A DNA stretch of 64,000 bases from Salmonella enterica subsp. diarizonae (GTDB taxonomy: Bacteria > Pseudomonadota > Gammaproteobacteria > Enterobacterales > Enterobacteriaceae). Numbering within the stretch: position 1 is the first letter of the stretch; every line of letters begins with the position of its first letter. The DNA lies in NCBI RefSeq assembly GCF_008692785.1, contig NZ_VXJV01000004.1:248001-312000 (forward strand), given 5' to 3'. A program made the translations under genes and the position numbers. Positions 8,479 through 19,399 of this stretch are shown in pieces. A model generated the notes under the pieces. That model was not told the origin of the DNA. It did no database searches and was given only the letters and a program-made list of their open reading frames with translations.

Positions 8479-9192
8479 ATGAACGTCACCTATTTACACG
8501 ACGAGGATTTAGACTTTCTTCAGCACTGTAGCGAAGAGCAGCTCGCCGATTTCGCCCGTTTGCTGACGCATAACGAAAAGGGCAAAGCTCGCTTGTCGAG
8601 CGTCCTTAGCCATAACGAGCTATTCAAAGCAATGGAAGGTCACCCGGAGCAACACCGCCGTAACTGGCGGCTCATTGCCGGCGAATTTCAGCATTACGGC
8701 GGCGACAGTATCGCCAACAAATTGCGCGGACACGGAAAACAGTACCGCGCGATTCTGCTGGATGTCGCAAAACGGCTAAAACTCAAAGCAGATAAAAGCA
8801 TGTCGACGTTTGAAATAGAACAGCAACTGCTGGAGCATTTTTTACGTCATACCTGGCAGAAGATGGACGCGGCGCATAAGCAGGAATTTCTGCAAGCCGT
8901 AGAGGCCAAAGTTTCTGAACTGGAAGATCTGCTGCCGCTGCTCATGAAAGATCGCCGTCTGGCAAAAGGGGTCTCCCACCTGCTTTCCACCCAGCTTACC
9001 CGCATTTTGCGTACCCATGCCGCAATGAGCATCCTGGGTCACGGATTGTTGCGCGGCGCAGGTCTCGGCGGCCCGGTCGGCGCGGCGTTAAACGGCATCA
9101 AAGCGATGAGCGGCAGCGCGTATCGCGTTACTATTCCGGCAGTGTTGCAAATTGCCTGCCTGCGACGAATGATGGCGGCGATTCAGGCGTGA
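8479..9192 (+). CDS. yaaW: YaaW family protein (DUF3944/UPF0174)
   Basis: A 237-residue protein of the YaaW family. The N-terminal part (about 1-40, YLHDEDLDFLQHCSEEQL...) is the conserved DUF3944-type helix. The middle is charged and helical, and a Gly/Ala-rich hydrophobic stretch at about 180-215 (ILGHGLLRGAGLGGPVGAAL) is characteristic. Length and sequence match E. coli YaaW end to end. Its biochemical role is unknown. The overlapping antisense reading frame once named htgA in E. coli is not convincingly preserved here. Confidence 0.93.
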   Translation: MNVTYLHDEDLDFLQHCSEEQLADFARLLTHNEKGKARLSSVLSHNELFKAMEGHPEQHRRNWRLIAGEFQHYGGDSIANKLRGHGKQYRAILLDVAKRLKLKADKSMSTFEIEQQLLEHFLRHTWQKMDAAHKQEFLQAVEAKVSELEDLLPLLMKDRRLAKGVSHLLSTQLTRILRTHAAMSILGHGLLRGAGLGGPVGAALNGIKAMSGSAYRVTIPAVLQIACLRRMMAAIQA

Positions 9193-9340
9193 ATGCCCTC
9201 ACAGGGGAAAATATTTTCTTTTCCCCTTATTAGATCATAGACAGCCCTCTCCCCCCTGATTATTATGCCGCGCCCCGAATACGGAACTCGTTATTTCGGG
9301 AAACTATTTCACCATTCAATTATGATGATTTTGAGGAATT

Positions 9341-9907
9341 ATGGGCAACACTAAGTTGGCTAATCCGGCACCGCTGGGCCTGATGGGCTTCGGCATGACC
9401 ACCATTCTGCTTAACCTGCACAATGCCGGTTTTTTCGCCCTGGACGGTATTATTCTGGCGATGGGGATTTTCTACGGCGGTATCGCGCAAATTTTTGCCG
9501 GTCTGCTGGAGTATAAAAAAGGCAATACCTTTGGTTTAACGGCCTTTACCTCTTACGGTTCGTTCTGGCTGACGCTGGTCGCTATCCTGCTGATGCCGAA
9601 AATAGGCCTGACGGATGCGCCTGACGCCCAGCTACTCGGCGCTTATTTAGGTCTGTGGGGCGTGTTCACGCTGTTTATGTTCTTTGGTACGCTGAAAGCC
9701 GCCCGCGCGCTGCAATTTGTTTTCCTGAGCCTGACCGTCCTGTTCGCTCTGCTGGCGGTTGGCAATATCACCGGTAATGAAGCGATTATCCATGTCGCAG
9801 GCTGGGTTGGTCTGGTTTGCGGCGCCAGCGCTATTTATCTGGCGATGGGTGAAGTGCTAAACGAGCAATTTGGCCGTACTATTCTGCCAATCGGCGAGGC
9901 GCACTAA
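9341..9907 (+). CDS. satP: Acetate/succinate:proton symporter SatP
   Basis: A 188-residue inner-membrane carrier of the GPR1/FUN34/YaaH family with six hydrophobic spans. The family signature [14 protein letters not shown] stands at residues about 8-21, before the first span. In E. coli the protein (formerly YaaH) takes up acetate and succinate. The ATG at 9341 follows GAGGAATT. It stands alone, converging with mog, and is followed by a perfect 9-base-pair hairpin. Confidence 0.97.
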   Translation: MGNTKLANPAPLGLMGFGMTTILLNLHNAGFFALDGIILAMGIFYGGIAQIFAGLLEYKKGNTFGLTAFTSYGSFWLTLVAILLMPKIGLTDAPDAQLLGAYLGLWGVFTLFMFFGTLKAARALQFVFLSLTVLFALLAVGNITGNEAIIHVAGWVGLVCGASAIYLAMGEVLNEQFGRTILPIGEAH

Positions 9908-9916
9908 ATCTCTTTT

Positions 9917-9939
9917 ATTCCTCCCGCACAGGGAGGAAT
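9917..9939. terminator. Stem-loop after satP
   Basis: A perfect inverted repeat ATTCCTCCC/GGGAGGAAT with a 5-base loop lies 10 bases past the satP stop. It has no long T-run on the plus strand; it may end both satP and mog transcripts. Confidence 0.5.
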
Positions 9940-9955
9940 ACCCCTACTCTGCAAT

Positions 9956-9985
9956 GCTTGATGGCGCTCGCTTATCAAGCCTACG
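9956..9985. repeat. REP-like element
   Basis: TTGATGGCGCTCGCTTATCA resembles the enterobacterial REP palindrome and lies in the convergent satP-mog gap. Confidence 0.45.
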
Positions 9986-10035
9986 TTGTACGAAACGTAA
10001 AAACGCTGGTCGACGCCGCCATCAGTATCTCCCGG

Positions 10036-10626
10036 TCAGGCTGACATATTCTCACGTCTGGCGCTTTTCGGACGGAAAGAGGCGACTACTTCCGACGCCG
10101 TTTCGACATACGGCCCGTCAAGCAACTGTATGCAATACGGCACACTCGCAAAAATGCCCGGCACAATAACGCTGCCATCGTCCGCTTTTACGCCTTCCAG
10201 CGTTTCCTTGATCGATTTTGGCTGTCCAGGCAGATTAAGAATTAACGCCTGTTTACGGATAACGCCCACCTGACGGGAAAGAATGGCGGTCGGCACAAAG
10301 CGCAGGCTGATCTGGCGCATCTGCTCGCCAAAACCAGGCATTTCGCGGTCGGCGATGGCAAGGGTCGCGTCCGGCGTGACGTCGCGGCGCGCCGGACCGG
10401 TACCGCCAGTGGTCAGCACCAGATGACAGCTCATTTCATCGACCAGTTCACACAACGTTTGCTCGATAATTTCCTGTTCATCAGGAATTAAGCGCCGTTG
10501 AACCTCGAAAGGCGTGCTCAGCGCGGAAGCGAGCCACTCCTCAAGCGCGGGAATGCCTTTATCCTGGTAAACGCCGCTTGAAGCGCGGTCGGAGATAGAA
10601 ACTAAGCCAATACGTAAGGTATTCAT
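10036..10626 (-). CDS. mog: Molybdopterin adenylyltransferase Mog
   Basis: Mog adenylates molybdopterin, preparing it for molybdate insertion in molybdenum cofactor synthesis. The 196-residue protein has the MoaB/Mog fold, with the LTTGGTGPARRDVTPDAT binding loop at about residues 71-88 and the LNLPGQPKSIKE motif at about 143-154. The length equals the family norm. The ATG at 10624-10626 is the family start. It is a single-gene unit, converging with satP. Confidence 0.98.
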   Translation of the reverse strand: MNTLRIGLVSISDRASSGVYQDKGIPALEEWLASALSTPFEVQRRLIPDEQEIIEQTLCELVDEMSCHLVLTTGGTGPARRDVTPDATLAIADREMPGFGEQMRQISLRFVPTAILSRQVGVIRKQALILNLPGQPKSIKETLEGVKADDGSVIVPGIFASVPYCIQLLDGPYVETASEVVASFRPKSARRENMSA

Positions 10627-10720
10627 AATTATTCCGTTAAAACTGTCACGTTATGCAGAATCATACACGCGAATGGACAGCAATACTAAATCCTCGAACA
10701 GGTAAAACATTGGGTGTAGC

Positions 10721-11020
10721 GGACAGCAGGTTATTGCGCCGGTAAACTACCTGCTCCAGGCGGGAGAGGCACAGGATGCCCACACATTGCTGTATGAAAT
10801 AGCGCAGCGCGCGCCTCAGTATGGAGACGAACTGATGACGTTAGCAGAACAACTGAAGCAGAAAGGTCGTATGGAAGAGATACAACAAGGGATGCAAACT
10901 GGCGAACGTAAAACCTCACGTAAAATTGCCAGGGCAATGCTGAAAAAAGGCATACCGATGGCCGATATCATCGAAACGACCGACGTTAGCGTAGAAGAGA
11001 TCCCGTCACTGCGGCATTAA
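10721..11020 (+). pseudogene. C-terminal remnant of an Rpn (YhgA-like) nuclease gene
   Basis: The reading frame QQVIAPVNYLLQAGEAQDAH... runs in phase into an ORF whose first ATG is at 10787 and which ends in EEIPSLRH. It matches the C-terminal third of Rpn-family recombination-promoting nucleases (formerly called putative transposases). The catalytic PD-(D/E)XK part is missing: a stop codon closes the frame at 10703 and only intergenic DNA lies upstream. Open from about 10706; recognisable similarity starts near 10721. A short translated product from 10787 cannot be excluded, but there is no good ribosome site before it. It sits between mog and talB, where E. coli has no such gene. Confidence 0.72.
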
Positions 11021-11023
11021 TAA

Positions 11024-11056
11024 AAAAAAGCCCGCTCTCAACCGGAAAGCGGGCTA
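11024..11056 (-). terminator. talB terminator
   Basis: A stem AGCCCGCT/AGCGGGCT is followed on the minus strand by eight T residues, just after the talB stop and just after the Rpn remnant. It probably works for talB. Confidence 0.85.
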
Positions 11057-11079
11057 TATTGTCATGCAATCCGTTAGTA

Positions 11080-12033
11080 TTACAGCAGATCGCCGATCAT
11101 TTTTTCCAGTTTTTCCTGGTCTACTGCAAACTTACGGATACCATCCGCCAGTTTGTCAACTGCCATTGGGTCCTGGTTATGCTGCCACAGGAACTCGGCT
11201 TCGGTAATGCGTTCCGGACGCGCTTTGACTTCGCCGGAGAAAGAGAGCTTACGCTCAATCGCCCCTTCGCTTTCCGCCAGTTCTTTCAGTAATGCCGGCG
11301 CGATAGTCAGACGGTCGCAGCCCGCCAGTTCCAGAATTTCGCCTACGTTACGGAAGCTTGCGCCCATAACCACGGTTTCATAACCATGCTGTTTGTAGTA
11401 CTCGTAGATTTCCGTTACGGAAACCACGCCCGGATCTTCGGCTGGCGCATAGTCTTTCTTGTCAGTATTGGCTTTATACCAGTCAAGAATACGACCTACG
11501 AACGGCGAGATCAGGTAGACGCCCGCTTCGGCGCACGCGCGCGCCTGTGCGAAGGAGAACAACAGCGTCAGGTTACAGTTGATACCTTCTTTTTCCAGCT
11601 GTTCGGCTGCGCGAATGCCTTGCCAGGTGGACGCCAGCTTGATCAGGATACGATCGTTGCTGATACCCGCATCATTGTAGAGTTTAATGATACGTTTTGC
11701 TTTGGCGATAGACGCGTCGGTGTCATAAGATAGACGCGCATCAACTTCGGTAGAAATACGCCCCGGCACCAGCTTCAGGATTTCCAGACCAATATTCACC
11801 GCCAGCTTATCGGTCGCGTCAACAACCTGCTGTGCGCGGTCGCTGCTCTGCTGCTTCGCCCAGGCGACAGCATCGTCAATCAGCTTACGATATTCCGGGA
11901 TTTGCGCTGCGTTAAGAATGAGAGAAGGGTTAGTTGTAGCATCCTGCGGCTGGTACAGCTTCATTGCCGCGATATCTCCGGTGTCGGCCACTACGGTGGT
12001 GAACTGACGAAGGGAGGTCAATTTGTCCGTCAT
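11080..12033 (-). CDS. talB: Transaldolase B
   Basis: This pentose-phosphate pathway enzyme transfers a dihydroxyacetone unit between sedoheptulose-7-phosphate and glyceraldehyde-3-phosphate. The 317-residue protein matches TalB throughout. It includes [10 protein letters not shown] near residue 32 and the catalytic Schiff-base lysine in [10 protein letters not shown] (K132 by family numbering). The ATG at 12031-12033 gives the standard N-terminus MTDKLTSL; an in-frame upstream ATG would add 23 residues not seen in the family. Monocistronic, with its own terminator. Confidence 0.98.
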   Translation of the reverse strand: MTDKLTSLRQFTTVVADTGDIAAMKLYQPQDATTNPSLILNAAQIPEYRKLIDDAVAWAKQQSSDRAQQVVDATDKLAVNIGLEILKLVPGRISTEVDARLSYDTDASIAKAKRIIKLYNDAGISNDRILIKLASTWQGIRAAEQLEKEGINCNLTLLFSFAQARACAEAGVYLISPFVGRILDWYKANTDKKDYAPAEDPGVVSVTEIYEYYKQHGYETVVMGASFRNVGEILELAGCDRLTIAPALLKELAESEGAIERKLSFSGEVKARPERITEAEFLWQHNQDPMAVDKLADGIRKFAVDQEKLEKMIGDLL

Positions 12034-12301
12034 GATAGAGTTTCTCTTTAAACAGCTTGTTAGGGGATGTAACCGGTCTACCCTGATGATAACACGACGC
12101 ACTCACAGCGCAACCGCCTACATGCACCTGGCTGCCCTTGTAGATTGATTGCGTATCTGCCAACGGTTTATGCGCAATTAAAGGATACCGCCGTATTTAT
12201 GGTAAACTGCCGTTAATATTAGCCTGACAAGGTCATCCACATCATGGGCCACGCTTATACAGGATCATGAAAGCGTGCCGGCATCAACAAGAGGGACGTT
12301 A

Positions 12302-13732
12302 ATGCCTGAGTTTTTCAGTTTTATTAACGAAATACTCTGGGGCTCGGTAATGATTTACCTGCTGTTCGGCGCAGGATGTTGGTTTACCTGGCGTACCGGA
12401 TTCATTCAGTTTCGTTATATTCGTCAATTTAGCCGCAGCCTGAAAGGGAGCCTTAGCCCGCAGCCAGGCGGCCTGACGTCATTTCAGGCGCTGTGTACCA
12501 GTCTCGCAGCGCGGATTGGCAGCGGTAATCTGGCCGGCGTGGCGCTGGCTATCGCCGCAGGCGGACCCGGCGCGGTATTCTGGATGTGGGTCTCGGCCAT
12601 CATCGGCATGGCGACCTCCTTCGCCGAGTGTTCGCTTGCCCAGCTTTATAAAGAACGCGACCCGACAGGCCAGTTCCGCGGCGGCCCGGCGTGGTATATG
12701 GCGCGCGGGCTGGGAATGCGCTGGATGGGCGTGGTTTTCGCCCTCTTTCTGCTCATCGCCTACGGGTTGATTTTTAATAGCGTGCAGGCGAATTCCGTCT
12801 CACGCGCGCTCCATTTCGCCTTCAACATTCCGCCGCTTATCTCCGGCATTGCTCTGGCGTTCTGTTCACTGTTAATTATTATTCGCGGCATAAAAGGCGT
12901 CGCCCGCCTGATGCAGTGGCTGATTCCCATTATCGCGTTATTGTGGGTCGCCAGCAGCGTGTTCATTTGCCTCTGGCATATTGAGCAAATGCCTGGCGTT
13001 ATCGCCTCGATAGTCAAAAGCGCATTTGGCTGGCAGGAAGCCGCGGCAGGCGCAGCCGGATATACGCTCACTCAGGCTATTACCAGCGGTTTTCAACGTG
13101 GGATGTTCTCTAATGAAGCGGGAATGGGGTCAACGCCTAATGCGGCCGCTGCGGCAGCGTCGTATCCACCTCACCCTGTCGCGCAGGGGATTGTGCAAAT
13201 GATTGGCGTATTCAGCGATACCATTATCATTTGTACCGCCAGCGCGATGATTATCCTGCTGGCGGGGAATCACGCGTCCCACGCGTCAACAGAAGGCATT
13301 CAGCTTATCCAGCACGCAATGGTTTCTTTGACCGGTGAATGGGGCGCCAGTTTTGTCGCGCTTATGGTCATCCTGTTCGCTTTCAGTTCTATCGTCACCA
13401 ACTACATTTACGCCGAGAACAACCTGTTTTTTCTGCGGTTACATAACGCAAAGGCCATCTGGCTGTTACGTCTTGCGACGATTGGCATGGTCATCGCCGG
13501 TACGCTTCTCAGTTTTCCGCTGATATGGCAGCTCGCCGACGTGATCATGGCCTGTATGGCCATTACCAACCTGACGGCGATTTTGCTGCTCTCGCCGGTG
13601 GTGTATACCCTCGCCAGCGATTATCTGCGACAACGGAAACTGGGCGTAAGACCACAGTTCGATCCGCAGCGCTTCCCGGATATCGAACCACAACTGGCGC
13701 CAGATACCTGGGATGCGGCATCGCGCGATTAA
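12302..13732 (+). CDS. yaaJ: AGCS-family Na+/alanine(glycine) symporter YaaJ
   Basis: A 476-residue inner-membrane transporter with about ten or more hydrophobic spans. It is recognisable by family motifs such as RIGSGNLAGVALAIAAGGPG, the GGPAWYMARGLG loop and the FSNEAGMGSTPNAAA segment. Members import alanine or glycine with sodium; the substrate in enterobacteria is assumed. The ATG at 12302 aligns with the E. coli start and follows GAGGGACG; the upstream in-frame ATG at 12275 does not. yaaA follows 78 bases downstream on the same strand. Confidence 0.95.
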   Translation: MPEFFSFINEILWGSVMIYLLFGAGCWFTWRTGFIQFRYIRQFSRSLKGSLSPQPGGLTSFQALCTSLAARIGSGNLAGVALAIAAGGPGAVFWMWVSAIIGMATSFAECSLAQLYKERDPTGQFRGGPAWYMARGLGMRWMGVVFALFLLIAYGLIFNSVQANSVSRALHFAFNIPPLISGIALAFCSLLIIIRGIKGVARLMQWLIPIIALLWVASSVFICLWHIEQMPGVIASIVKSAFGWQEAAAGAAGYTLTQAITSGFQRGMFSNEAGMGSTPNAAAAAASYPPHPVAQGIVQMIGVFSDTIIICTASAMIILLAGNHASHASTEGIQLIQHAMVSLTGEWGASFVALMVILFAFSSIVTNYIYAENNLFFLRLHNAKAIWLLRLATIGMVIAGTLLSFPLIWQLADVIMACMAITNLTAILLLSPVVYTLASDYLRQRKLGVRPQFDPQRFPDIEPQLAPDTWDAASRD

Positions 13733-13810
13733 GCCGACAATCGCAACCATTGGTCAACTCTGTGGCGTTTTTTTGCTAAAGTCACAGAAAATTCCCTGCA
13801 AGGACTGGAT

Positions 13811-14584
13811 ATGCTGATTCTGATTTCACCTGCAAAAACGCTTGATTATCAAAGCCCGCTGGCCACGACCCGCTATACCCAGCCGGAGCTGTTGGATCAC
13901 AGCCAGCAGCTTATTCACCAGGCCCGCCAGCTTTCGGCGCCGCAAATTGCCAGGCTGATGGGAATTAGCGACAAACTGGCGGATCTCAACGCCACGCGTT
14001 TTCATGACTGGCAGCCCCATTTTACGCCGGATAACGCGCGCCAGGCGATTCTGGCGTTTAAAGGCGATGTTTATACCGGCCTACAGGCGGAAACGTTCAG
14101 CGACGCGGATTTTGATTTTGCTCAGCAGCATCTGCGAATGCTCTCTGGCTTGTATGGCGTATTGCGCCCGCTGGATTTAATGCAGCCCTATCGTCTGGAA
14201 ATGGGAATTCGCCTGGAAAATCCGCGCGGCAAAGATCTTTATCAATTCTGGGGAGATATCATTACCGATAAGCTCAACGAGGCGCTTGAGGCGCAGGGCG
14301 ATCGGGTGGTGGTGAATCTGGCCTCCGAGGAATATTTTAAATCGGTGAAGCCGAAGAAACTGACCGCCGAACTGATTAAGCCCGTGTTCCTTGATGAGAA
14401 AAACGGTAAGTTTAAGGTGGTAAGCTTCTACGCCAAAAAAGCGCGCGGACTGATGAGTCGTTTTATTATTGAAAACCGCTTAACAAAGCCGGAACAACTT
14501 ACTGCATTTAGCAGTGAAGGGTATTTCTTTGATGAAGGAACCTCCACGCAAGACGAGCTGGTCTTTAAACGCTACGAGCAGTAA
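13811..14584 (+). CDS. yaaA: Peroxide-stress protein YaaA
   Basis: A 257-residue cytoplasmic protein of the DUF328/UPF0246 family. It starts [13 protein letters not shown], the family's most conserved block. Later conserved pieces include [19 protein letters not shown] and [14 protein letters not shown]. In E. coli it is induced by OxyR and limits free iron and DNA damage under peroxide; structural work gave it DNA binding. A specific operator is not obvious here. Converges with thrC across a REP element. Confidence 0.97.
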   Translation: MLILISPAKTLDYQSPLATTRYTQPELLDHSQQLIHQARQLSAPQIARLMGISDKLADLNATRFHDWQPHFTPDNARQAILAFKGDVYTGLQAETFSDADFDFAQQHLRMLSGLYGVLRPLDLMQPYRLEMGIRLENPRGKDLYQFWGDIITDKLNEALEAQGDRVVVNLASEEYFKSVKPKKLTAELIKPVFLDEKNGKFKVVSFYAKKARGLMSRFIIENRLTKPEQLTAFSSEGYFFDEGTSTQDELVFKRYEQ

Positions 14585-14590
14585 CGACAT

Positions 14591-14628
14591 TGCCCCGTAG
14601 GCCCGGTAAGCGACAGCGCCACCGGGCA
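14591..14628. repeat. REP element between yaaA and thrC
   Basis: The inverted repeat TGCCCCGTAGGCCCGGTAAG ... CACCGGGCA has the standard REP sequence and lies between the convergent yaaA and thrC stops. Confidence 0.75.
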
Positions 14629-14634
14629 CAACGG

Positions 14635-15921
14635 TTATTGGCGGGTCATCATCAGCTTACGCAGGGCGGCAAAATCCGCAGGCAGATGATGTGAAAGCAG
14701 CGGCAGATCGGCGCGTTCGGCGAGCGCTTCAGGCAACGCCAGCGTTTCCCCCAGAATGGACTCCACGCTCTCTTTAAACTTCGCCGGATGCGCCGTTCCG
14801 AGAAACAAGCCATACTCGCCAGGGTTTAACTGGTCGCGCAATGCCCGATACGCTACCGCCGCATGAGGCTCCGAAATATAACCTTTCGCTTTCAGCTCGC
14901 GCATCGTCTGCTGTGTCGTAGTATCATCTACCGCCGCATAGCCCAGCTCAGTCAGACGCCAGATTTTACGGCGGAATAGCTCCTCCACGCGCGGCCAGTT
15001 ATTCGGCTGGCTGACATCCATCGCATTCGACAAGGTCGCCTGCGTCGCTTTCGGCGCCCACTTCCCATCATGCAGGAAACGCGGCACCGTGTCGTTGACG
15101 TTGGTGGCGGCGATAAAACGTTTCACCGGTAGACCTAACGACTTCGCCAGCAGTCCTGCCGTCAAATCGCCAAAATTGCCACTGGGTACGGAGATCACCA
15201 GTTGATTACGCGCCGCCTGAGGTAATTGCGCCACGGCTTCAAAGTAGTAGCAAATTTGCGCCAGCAGGCGGCTAATATTAATAGAGTTAGCCGAATTCAG
15301 CCCCAGAGCCGTTTTCAGCTCTTCGTCATCAAATGCCTGTTTCACCAGCGCCTGGCAAGCGTCGAAATCACCGTCTATCGCCACGGTTTCGATGTTACCG
15401 CCCAGCGTACAGAATAGTTTTTCCTGCAACGGACTGATCTTACCGCGCGGATAGAGAATGACGACCCGCACATTTTCCAGGCCATAGAACGCGTGAGCCA
15501 CCGCCGCGCCGGTATCGCCTGACGTTGCGGTCAGAATCGTCACCGGCTTGTCGCCGCTGAGATGCGTCAGCATTTGCGCCATAAAACGCCCGCCGAAGTC
15601 TTTAAATGCCAGCGTCGGACCATGGAACAGCTCCAGGCAGCCGACATCGCTTTCTACCTGCGCTACCGGCGCCGGGAAAGCAAACGCCGCGCGGACGCGC
15701 TCTTCCAGAATCTCCTGAGGTATTTCATCGCCAATAAATGCCGAGAGGATCTTTGCGCTACGGCTGACAAAGTCCTGGTTGAGCATCTCATCAATTTCCG
15801 TCAGGCTAAACTCCGGCAGGTCGTGCGGAAAAAAAAGTCCCTGCTGCTTGCCCAGCCCTTGCGTGACGGCCTGCGCAAAGCTGACCTGCTCATTATGGTC
15901 TTTCAGATTATAGAGTTTCAT
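14635..15921 (-). CDS. thrC: Threonine synthase
   Basis: This PLP enzyme converts O-phosphohomoserine to threonine, the last step of the pathway. Its 428 residues match ThrC. The PLP lysine lies in GPTLAFKDFGGRF at about residue 107, and ATSGDTGAAVAHAF forms the phosphate-binding loop. Third structural gene of thrABC, starting 3 bases after the thrB stop, so translational coupling is likely. Expression follows attenuation at thrL. Confidence 0.99.
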   Translation of the reverse strand: MKLYNLKDHNEQVSFAQAVTQGLGKQQGLFFPHDLPEFSLTEIDEMLNQDFVSRSAKILSAFIGDEIPQEILEERVRAAFAFPAPVAQVESDVGCLELFHGPTLAFKDFGGRFMAQMLTHLSGDKPVTILTATSGDTGAAVAHAFYGLENVRVVILYPRGKISPLQEKLFCTLGGNIETVAIDGDFDACQALVKQAFDDEELKTALGLNSANSINISRLLAQICYYFEAVAQLPQAARNQLVISVPSGNFGDLTAGLLAKSLGLPVKRFIAATNVNDTVPRFLHDGKWAPKATQATLSNAMDVSQPNNWPRVEELFRRKIWRLTELGYAAVDDTTTQQTMRELKAKGYISEPHAAVAYRALRDQLNPGEYGLFLGTAHPAKFKESVESILGETLALPEALAERADLPLLSHHLPADFAALRKLMMTRQ

Positions 15922-15924
15922 TGA

Positions 15925-16854
15925 TTATCCCACTACTCGTGCGCCCGCCGTATCCAGCCGGCAAATATGAACAAAGCCTTCCTGATTTTGCAGATAATGT
16001 TTGCTCAGCCAGTCCGCGACGCGCTGCGCCGTCTCCGGTTTATCGCATAGCGCAAACAGCGTCGGCCCCGATCCGGAAATCCCGCTCGCCAGCGCGCCGA
16101 TCTCCGCTACCGCCTGCCGCGCCTGGCTAAAGCCCGGCAGTAAACGCGCGCGGTATGGCTCGGCAATGACATCTTTCATCAGCGCGGCGGCAAGCTGCGG
16201 CTGTCGCGAGTAGCAGGCGTGAATAAAACCGGCCAGATGCCGTCCATGCGCAATGCAATCCTGACGGCGATACTGCGCGGGCAAAATAGCCCGAGCTTCT
16301 GCGGTGGAAACTTTAATGCCCGGATAAGCCAGTACCCATAGCCACTCATCAAAGCCCGGCACCTGCTGACTAATAATGCCGTTTTCTTCAATCATCAACT
16401 GCATACCGCCAAGAAAGCACGGCGCGACGTTATCGTAATGGATGCTGCCGGAGATACGACCTTCCAGCTCGCCCATCAGCGCCAACAGACGCGTGTCGTT
16501 TAACGGTTTGCCGCAGTGCTCATTCATCGCGACCAGCGCGGCGACGACGGAACAGGCGCTGGACCCTAACCCGGAACCAATCGGCATATTTTTTTCCAGC
16601 GTCATCGCCACCGGGATGGTTTTCCCCAATGCCTGGCAAAAGCGTTCCCAACACTGATAAACAATATTTTCACGCGGCTCCGGCGGCAGTTTATCGGCAA
16701 ATTTCCCCAGGTTATTCAGACGGAAACTGTCCGCTGCTTCAACGGATACCACATCGCCCAGCAACGCGCCGTCAACGGGCGTGACAGCCGCGCCCAGGAC
16801 GTCGAAACCGACGCTCATGTTCGCGCTGGAAGCCGGGGCATAAACTTTCACCAT
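15925..16854 (-). CDS. thrB: Homoserine kinase
   Basis: This GHMP-family kinase phosphorylates homoserine. The 309-residue protein carries the ATP loop [13 protein letters not shown] at about residues 90-102 and a C-terminal [14 protein letters not shown] motif. The ATG follows the thrA stop by one base, and thrC starts three bases after its own stop, so the three genes form one tightly packed operon. Confidence 0.99.
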   Translation of the reverse strand: MVKVYAPASSANMSVGFDVLGAAVTPVDGALLGDVVSVEAADSFRLNNLGKFADKLPPEPRENIVYQCWERFCQALGKTIPVAMTLEKNMPIGSGLGSSACSVVAALVAMNEHCGKPLNDTRLLALMGELEGRISGSIHYDNVAPCFLGGMQLMIEENGIISQQVPGFDEWLWVLAYPGIKVSTAEARAILPAQYRRQDCIAHGRHLAGFIHACYSRQPQLAAALMKDVIAEPYRARLLPGFSQARQAVAEIGALASGISGSGPTLFALCDKPETAQRVADWLSKHYLQNQEGFVHICRLDTAGARVVG

Positions 16855-16855
16855 G

Positions 16856-19318
16856 TTAAACTCCTAACTTCCATGAGAGGGTACGTAACAGATCGGCAAA
16901 TACGCCCGCCGCCGTCACATCATTGCCTGCGCCGTAGCCACGCAGCACCAGCGGCAAAGGCTGATAATAGTGGCTGTAGAACGCCAGCGCATTTTCACCA
17001 TTTTTCACTTTGAAGAGCGGATCGTTACCATCAACGTCAGCAATCTTCACGCGGCACACGCCATCCTCTTCGATATTGCCAACATAGCGCAATACCTTAC
17101 CTTCATCACGGGCTTTCGCCACGCGGGCGGCAAACGCGTCGTCAAGCTGCGGTAGATTCGCCATAAAGTCGGTCACATCGCCGGAGGCGTCAAACCCGTC
17201 CGGCAGTACCGGCTCAATCACGATATCGGAAAGCTCCAACTCACGGCCCGTCTCGCGGGCGAGGATCAACAGTTTACGTGCCACATCCATGCCGGAAAGA
17301 TCGTCGCGCGGATCGGGTTCGGTATAGCCCATCTCGCGCGCCAGGGCGGTCGCCTGTGAGAGACTCATTCCCTCTTCCAGTTTGCCGAAAATAAAAGAGA
17401 GCGACCCGGAAAGAATACCGGAGAATTTTTGCAGTTCATCGCCCGCATTCAGCAGGTTTTGCAAGTTTTCGATTACCGGCAAACCGGCGCCGACGTTGGT
17501 GTCATACAAGAATTTTCGCCGTGATTTCGCGGCGGCGAAACGTAGCTGATGGTAGTAGTCCATCGACGAGGTATTCGCTTTCTTGTTCGGCGTCACCACA
17601 TGGAACCCTTCACGCAGGAAGTCAGCATACTGGTCGGCCACCGCCTGACTGGAGGTACAATCGACAATTACCGGATTGAGTAGATGATATTCTTTCACAA
17701 GGCGAATTAAGCGCCCCAGATTGAACGGCGCGTTCGCTTGCGCCAGTTCCGCCTGCCAGTTCTCCAGATTCAGGCCATGCACATTGGTTAGCAACGCCTT
17801 TGAGTTCGCCACGCCGCATACGCGTAGATCGATGTGCTTGTTCTTCAGCCAGGTTTGCTGACGTTTAAGCTGTTCCAGTAGCGCGCCGCCGACGCCGCCA
17901 ACGCCAATGACAAACACTTCAATCACCTGATCGGTATTGAACAGCATCTGGTGCGTTACCCGCACGCCGGTTGTAGCATCGTCGTTATTCACCACCACAG
18001 AAATGGAACGCTCAGAAGATCCCTGAGCAATCGCCACGATATTGATATTGGCCCGCGCCAGCGCGGCGAAAAATTTCGCTGAAATGCCGCGTAGCGTGCG
18101 CATACCGTCGCCGACAACAGAGATGATCGCCAACCGCTCAGTGACTGCCAGCGGTTCCAGCAGCCCCTCTTTCAGCTCCAGATAGAACTCATCCTGCATC
18201 GCACGCCGGGCACGCGCGCAGTCACTCTGCGGCACACAGAAGCTGATGCTGTACTCAGAGGAGGACTGGGTAATGAGTACCACCGAGATCCCAGCGCGAG
18301 ACATGGCGGCGAAAACACGCGCCGCCATCCCAATCATCCCTTTCATCCCTGGGCCGGAGACGCTAAACATCGCCATGTTGTTAAGGTTAGAGATCCCTTT
18401 AACCGGCAGATCATCATCGTCGCTGGACGCGCCGATCAGCGTTCCTGGTGCCTGCGGATTGCCGGTATTTTTAATCAGACAGGGGATCTGGAACTGGGCG
18501 ATGGGCGTAATGGTGCGAGGGTGGAGGACTTTGGCACCGAAGTAAGAGAGTTCCATCGCTTCCTGGTAGGACATCGATTTCAGCAGCCTGGCGTCCGGCA
18601 CCTGGCGCGGGTCACAGGTATACACGCCATCGACGTCAGTCCAGATTTCACAGCAGTCAGCGCGTAAACAGGCGGCCAGAACGGCGGCGGAATAGTCGGA
18701 GCCGTTACGGCCCAGCACCACCAGTTCACCTTTTTCATTACCGGCGGTAAAGCCCGCCATCAGGATCATATGATCGGTCGGAATCTGACTGGCGGCGATA
18801 CGGCGAGTCGATTCCGCGATATCGACGGTAGATTCAAGGTAATGGCCCACCGCCAGCAGTTTTTCTACCGGATCAATCACCGTGACGCGATGTCCACGCG
18901 CCTCCAGGAGTCCCGCCATAATAGCGATAGACATTTTTTCGCCACGGCAAATCAGCGCGGCGTTGATGCTGTCCGGGCACTGGCCCAGCAGGCTGATACC
19001 ATGCAAAACATGTTTGATCTGCGCGAATTCTTGTTCGACGACGATTTTCAACCGTGCAAGCGGGAATCCCGGCTGCGCGTTGGCAAGCCCTGCGAGCAGA
19101 TCAGAAAAAATACGTTCGGCATCGCTGATATTCGGCAAAACATCCTGGCCGCCGATGGTTTTTTCAATCATCGCCACCAGATGGTTGGTAATTTTCGCGG
19201 GGGCGGAAAGTACGGTCGCTACCTGCCCTTGCCTGGCATTGCTTTCCAGAATATCGGCAACACGCAGAAAACGTTCTGCATTTGCCACTGATGTACCGCC
19301 GAACTTCAACACTCGCAT
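16856..19318 (-). CDS. thrA: Bifunctional aspartokinase I / homoserine dehydrogenase I
   Basis: A fused enzyme of 820 residues catalysing the first and third steps from aspartate to homoserine. The aspartokinase domain starts [17 protein letters not shown]. Tandem ACT regulatory domains occupy the middle (about 320-460), and the homoserine dehydrogenase domain begins around the NAD loop [15 protein letters not shown]. Threonine inhibits the E. coli enzyme. The ATG at 19316-19318 has GAGGTAAC upstream. A longer in-frame start at 19360 lies inside the attenuator hairpin and is not used. Confidence 0.99.
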   Translation of the reverse strand: MRVLKFGGTSVANAERFLRVADILESNARQGQVATVLSAPAKITNHLVAMIEKTIGGQDVLPNISDAERIFSDLLAGLANAQPGFPLARLKIVVEQEFAQIKHVLHGISLLGQCPDSINAALICRGEKMSIAIMAGLLEARGHRVTVIDPVEKLLAVGHYLESTVDIAESTRRIAASQIPTDHMILMAGFTAGNEKGELVVLGRNGSDYSAAVLAACLRADCCEIWTDVDGVYTCDPRQVPDARLLKSMSYQEAMELSYFGAKVLHPRTITPIAQFQIPCLIKNTGNPQAPGTLIGASSDDDDLPVKGISNLNNMAMFSVSGPGMKGMIGMAARVFAAMSRAGISVVLITQSSSEYSISFCVPQSDCARARRAMQDEFYLELKEGLLEPLAVTERLAIISVVGDGMRTLRGISAKFFAALARANINIVAIAQGSSERSISVVVNNDDATTGVRVTHQMLFNTDQVIEVFVIGVGGVGGALLEQLKRQQTWLKNKHIDLRVCGVANSKALLTNVHGLNLENWQAELAQANAPFNLGRLIRLVKEYHLLNPVIVDCTSSQAVADQYADFLREGFHVVTPNKKANTSSMDYYHQLRFAAAKSRRKFLYDTNVGAGLPVIENLQNLLNAGDELQKFSGILSGSLSFIFGKLEEGMSLSQATALAREMGYTEPDPRDDLSGMDVARKLLILARETGRELELSDIVIEPVLPDGFDASGDVTDFMANLPQLDDAFAARVAKARDEGKVLRYVGNIEEDGVCRVKIADVDGNDPLFKVKNGENALAFYSHYYQPLPLVLRGYGAGNDVTAAGVFADLLRTLSWKLGV

Positions 19319-19344
19319 GGTTGTTACCTCGTGATCTCTGGTCG

Positions 19345-19383
19345 AAAAAAAAGCCCGCACTGTTCAGGTGCGGGCTTTTTTCT
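19345..19383 (-). terminator. thr operon attenuator
   Basis: A GC-rich hairpin (GCCCGCAC/GTGCGGGC, read on the minus strand) followed by at least seven T residues lies between thrL and thrA. It ends transcription when threonyl- and isoleucyl-tRNA are plentiful and the leader peptide is translated without stalling. Confidence 0.95.
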
Positions 19384-19399
19384 GTGTTTCCTGTACGCG

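Noticed and set aside
19319..19360. Longer thrA start inside the attenuator
   Set aside because: It would be coded by the terminator hairpin; the ATG at 19318 has the ribosome site and the family N-terminus.
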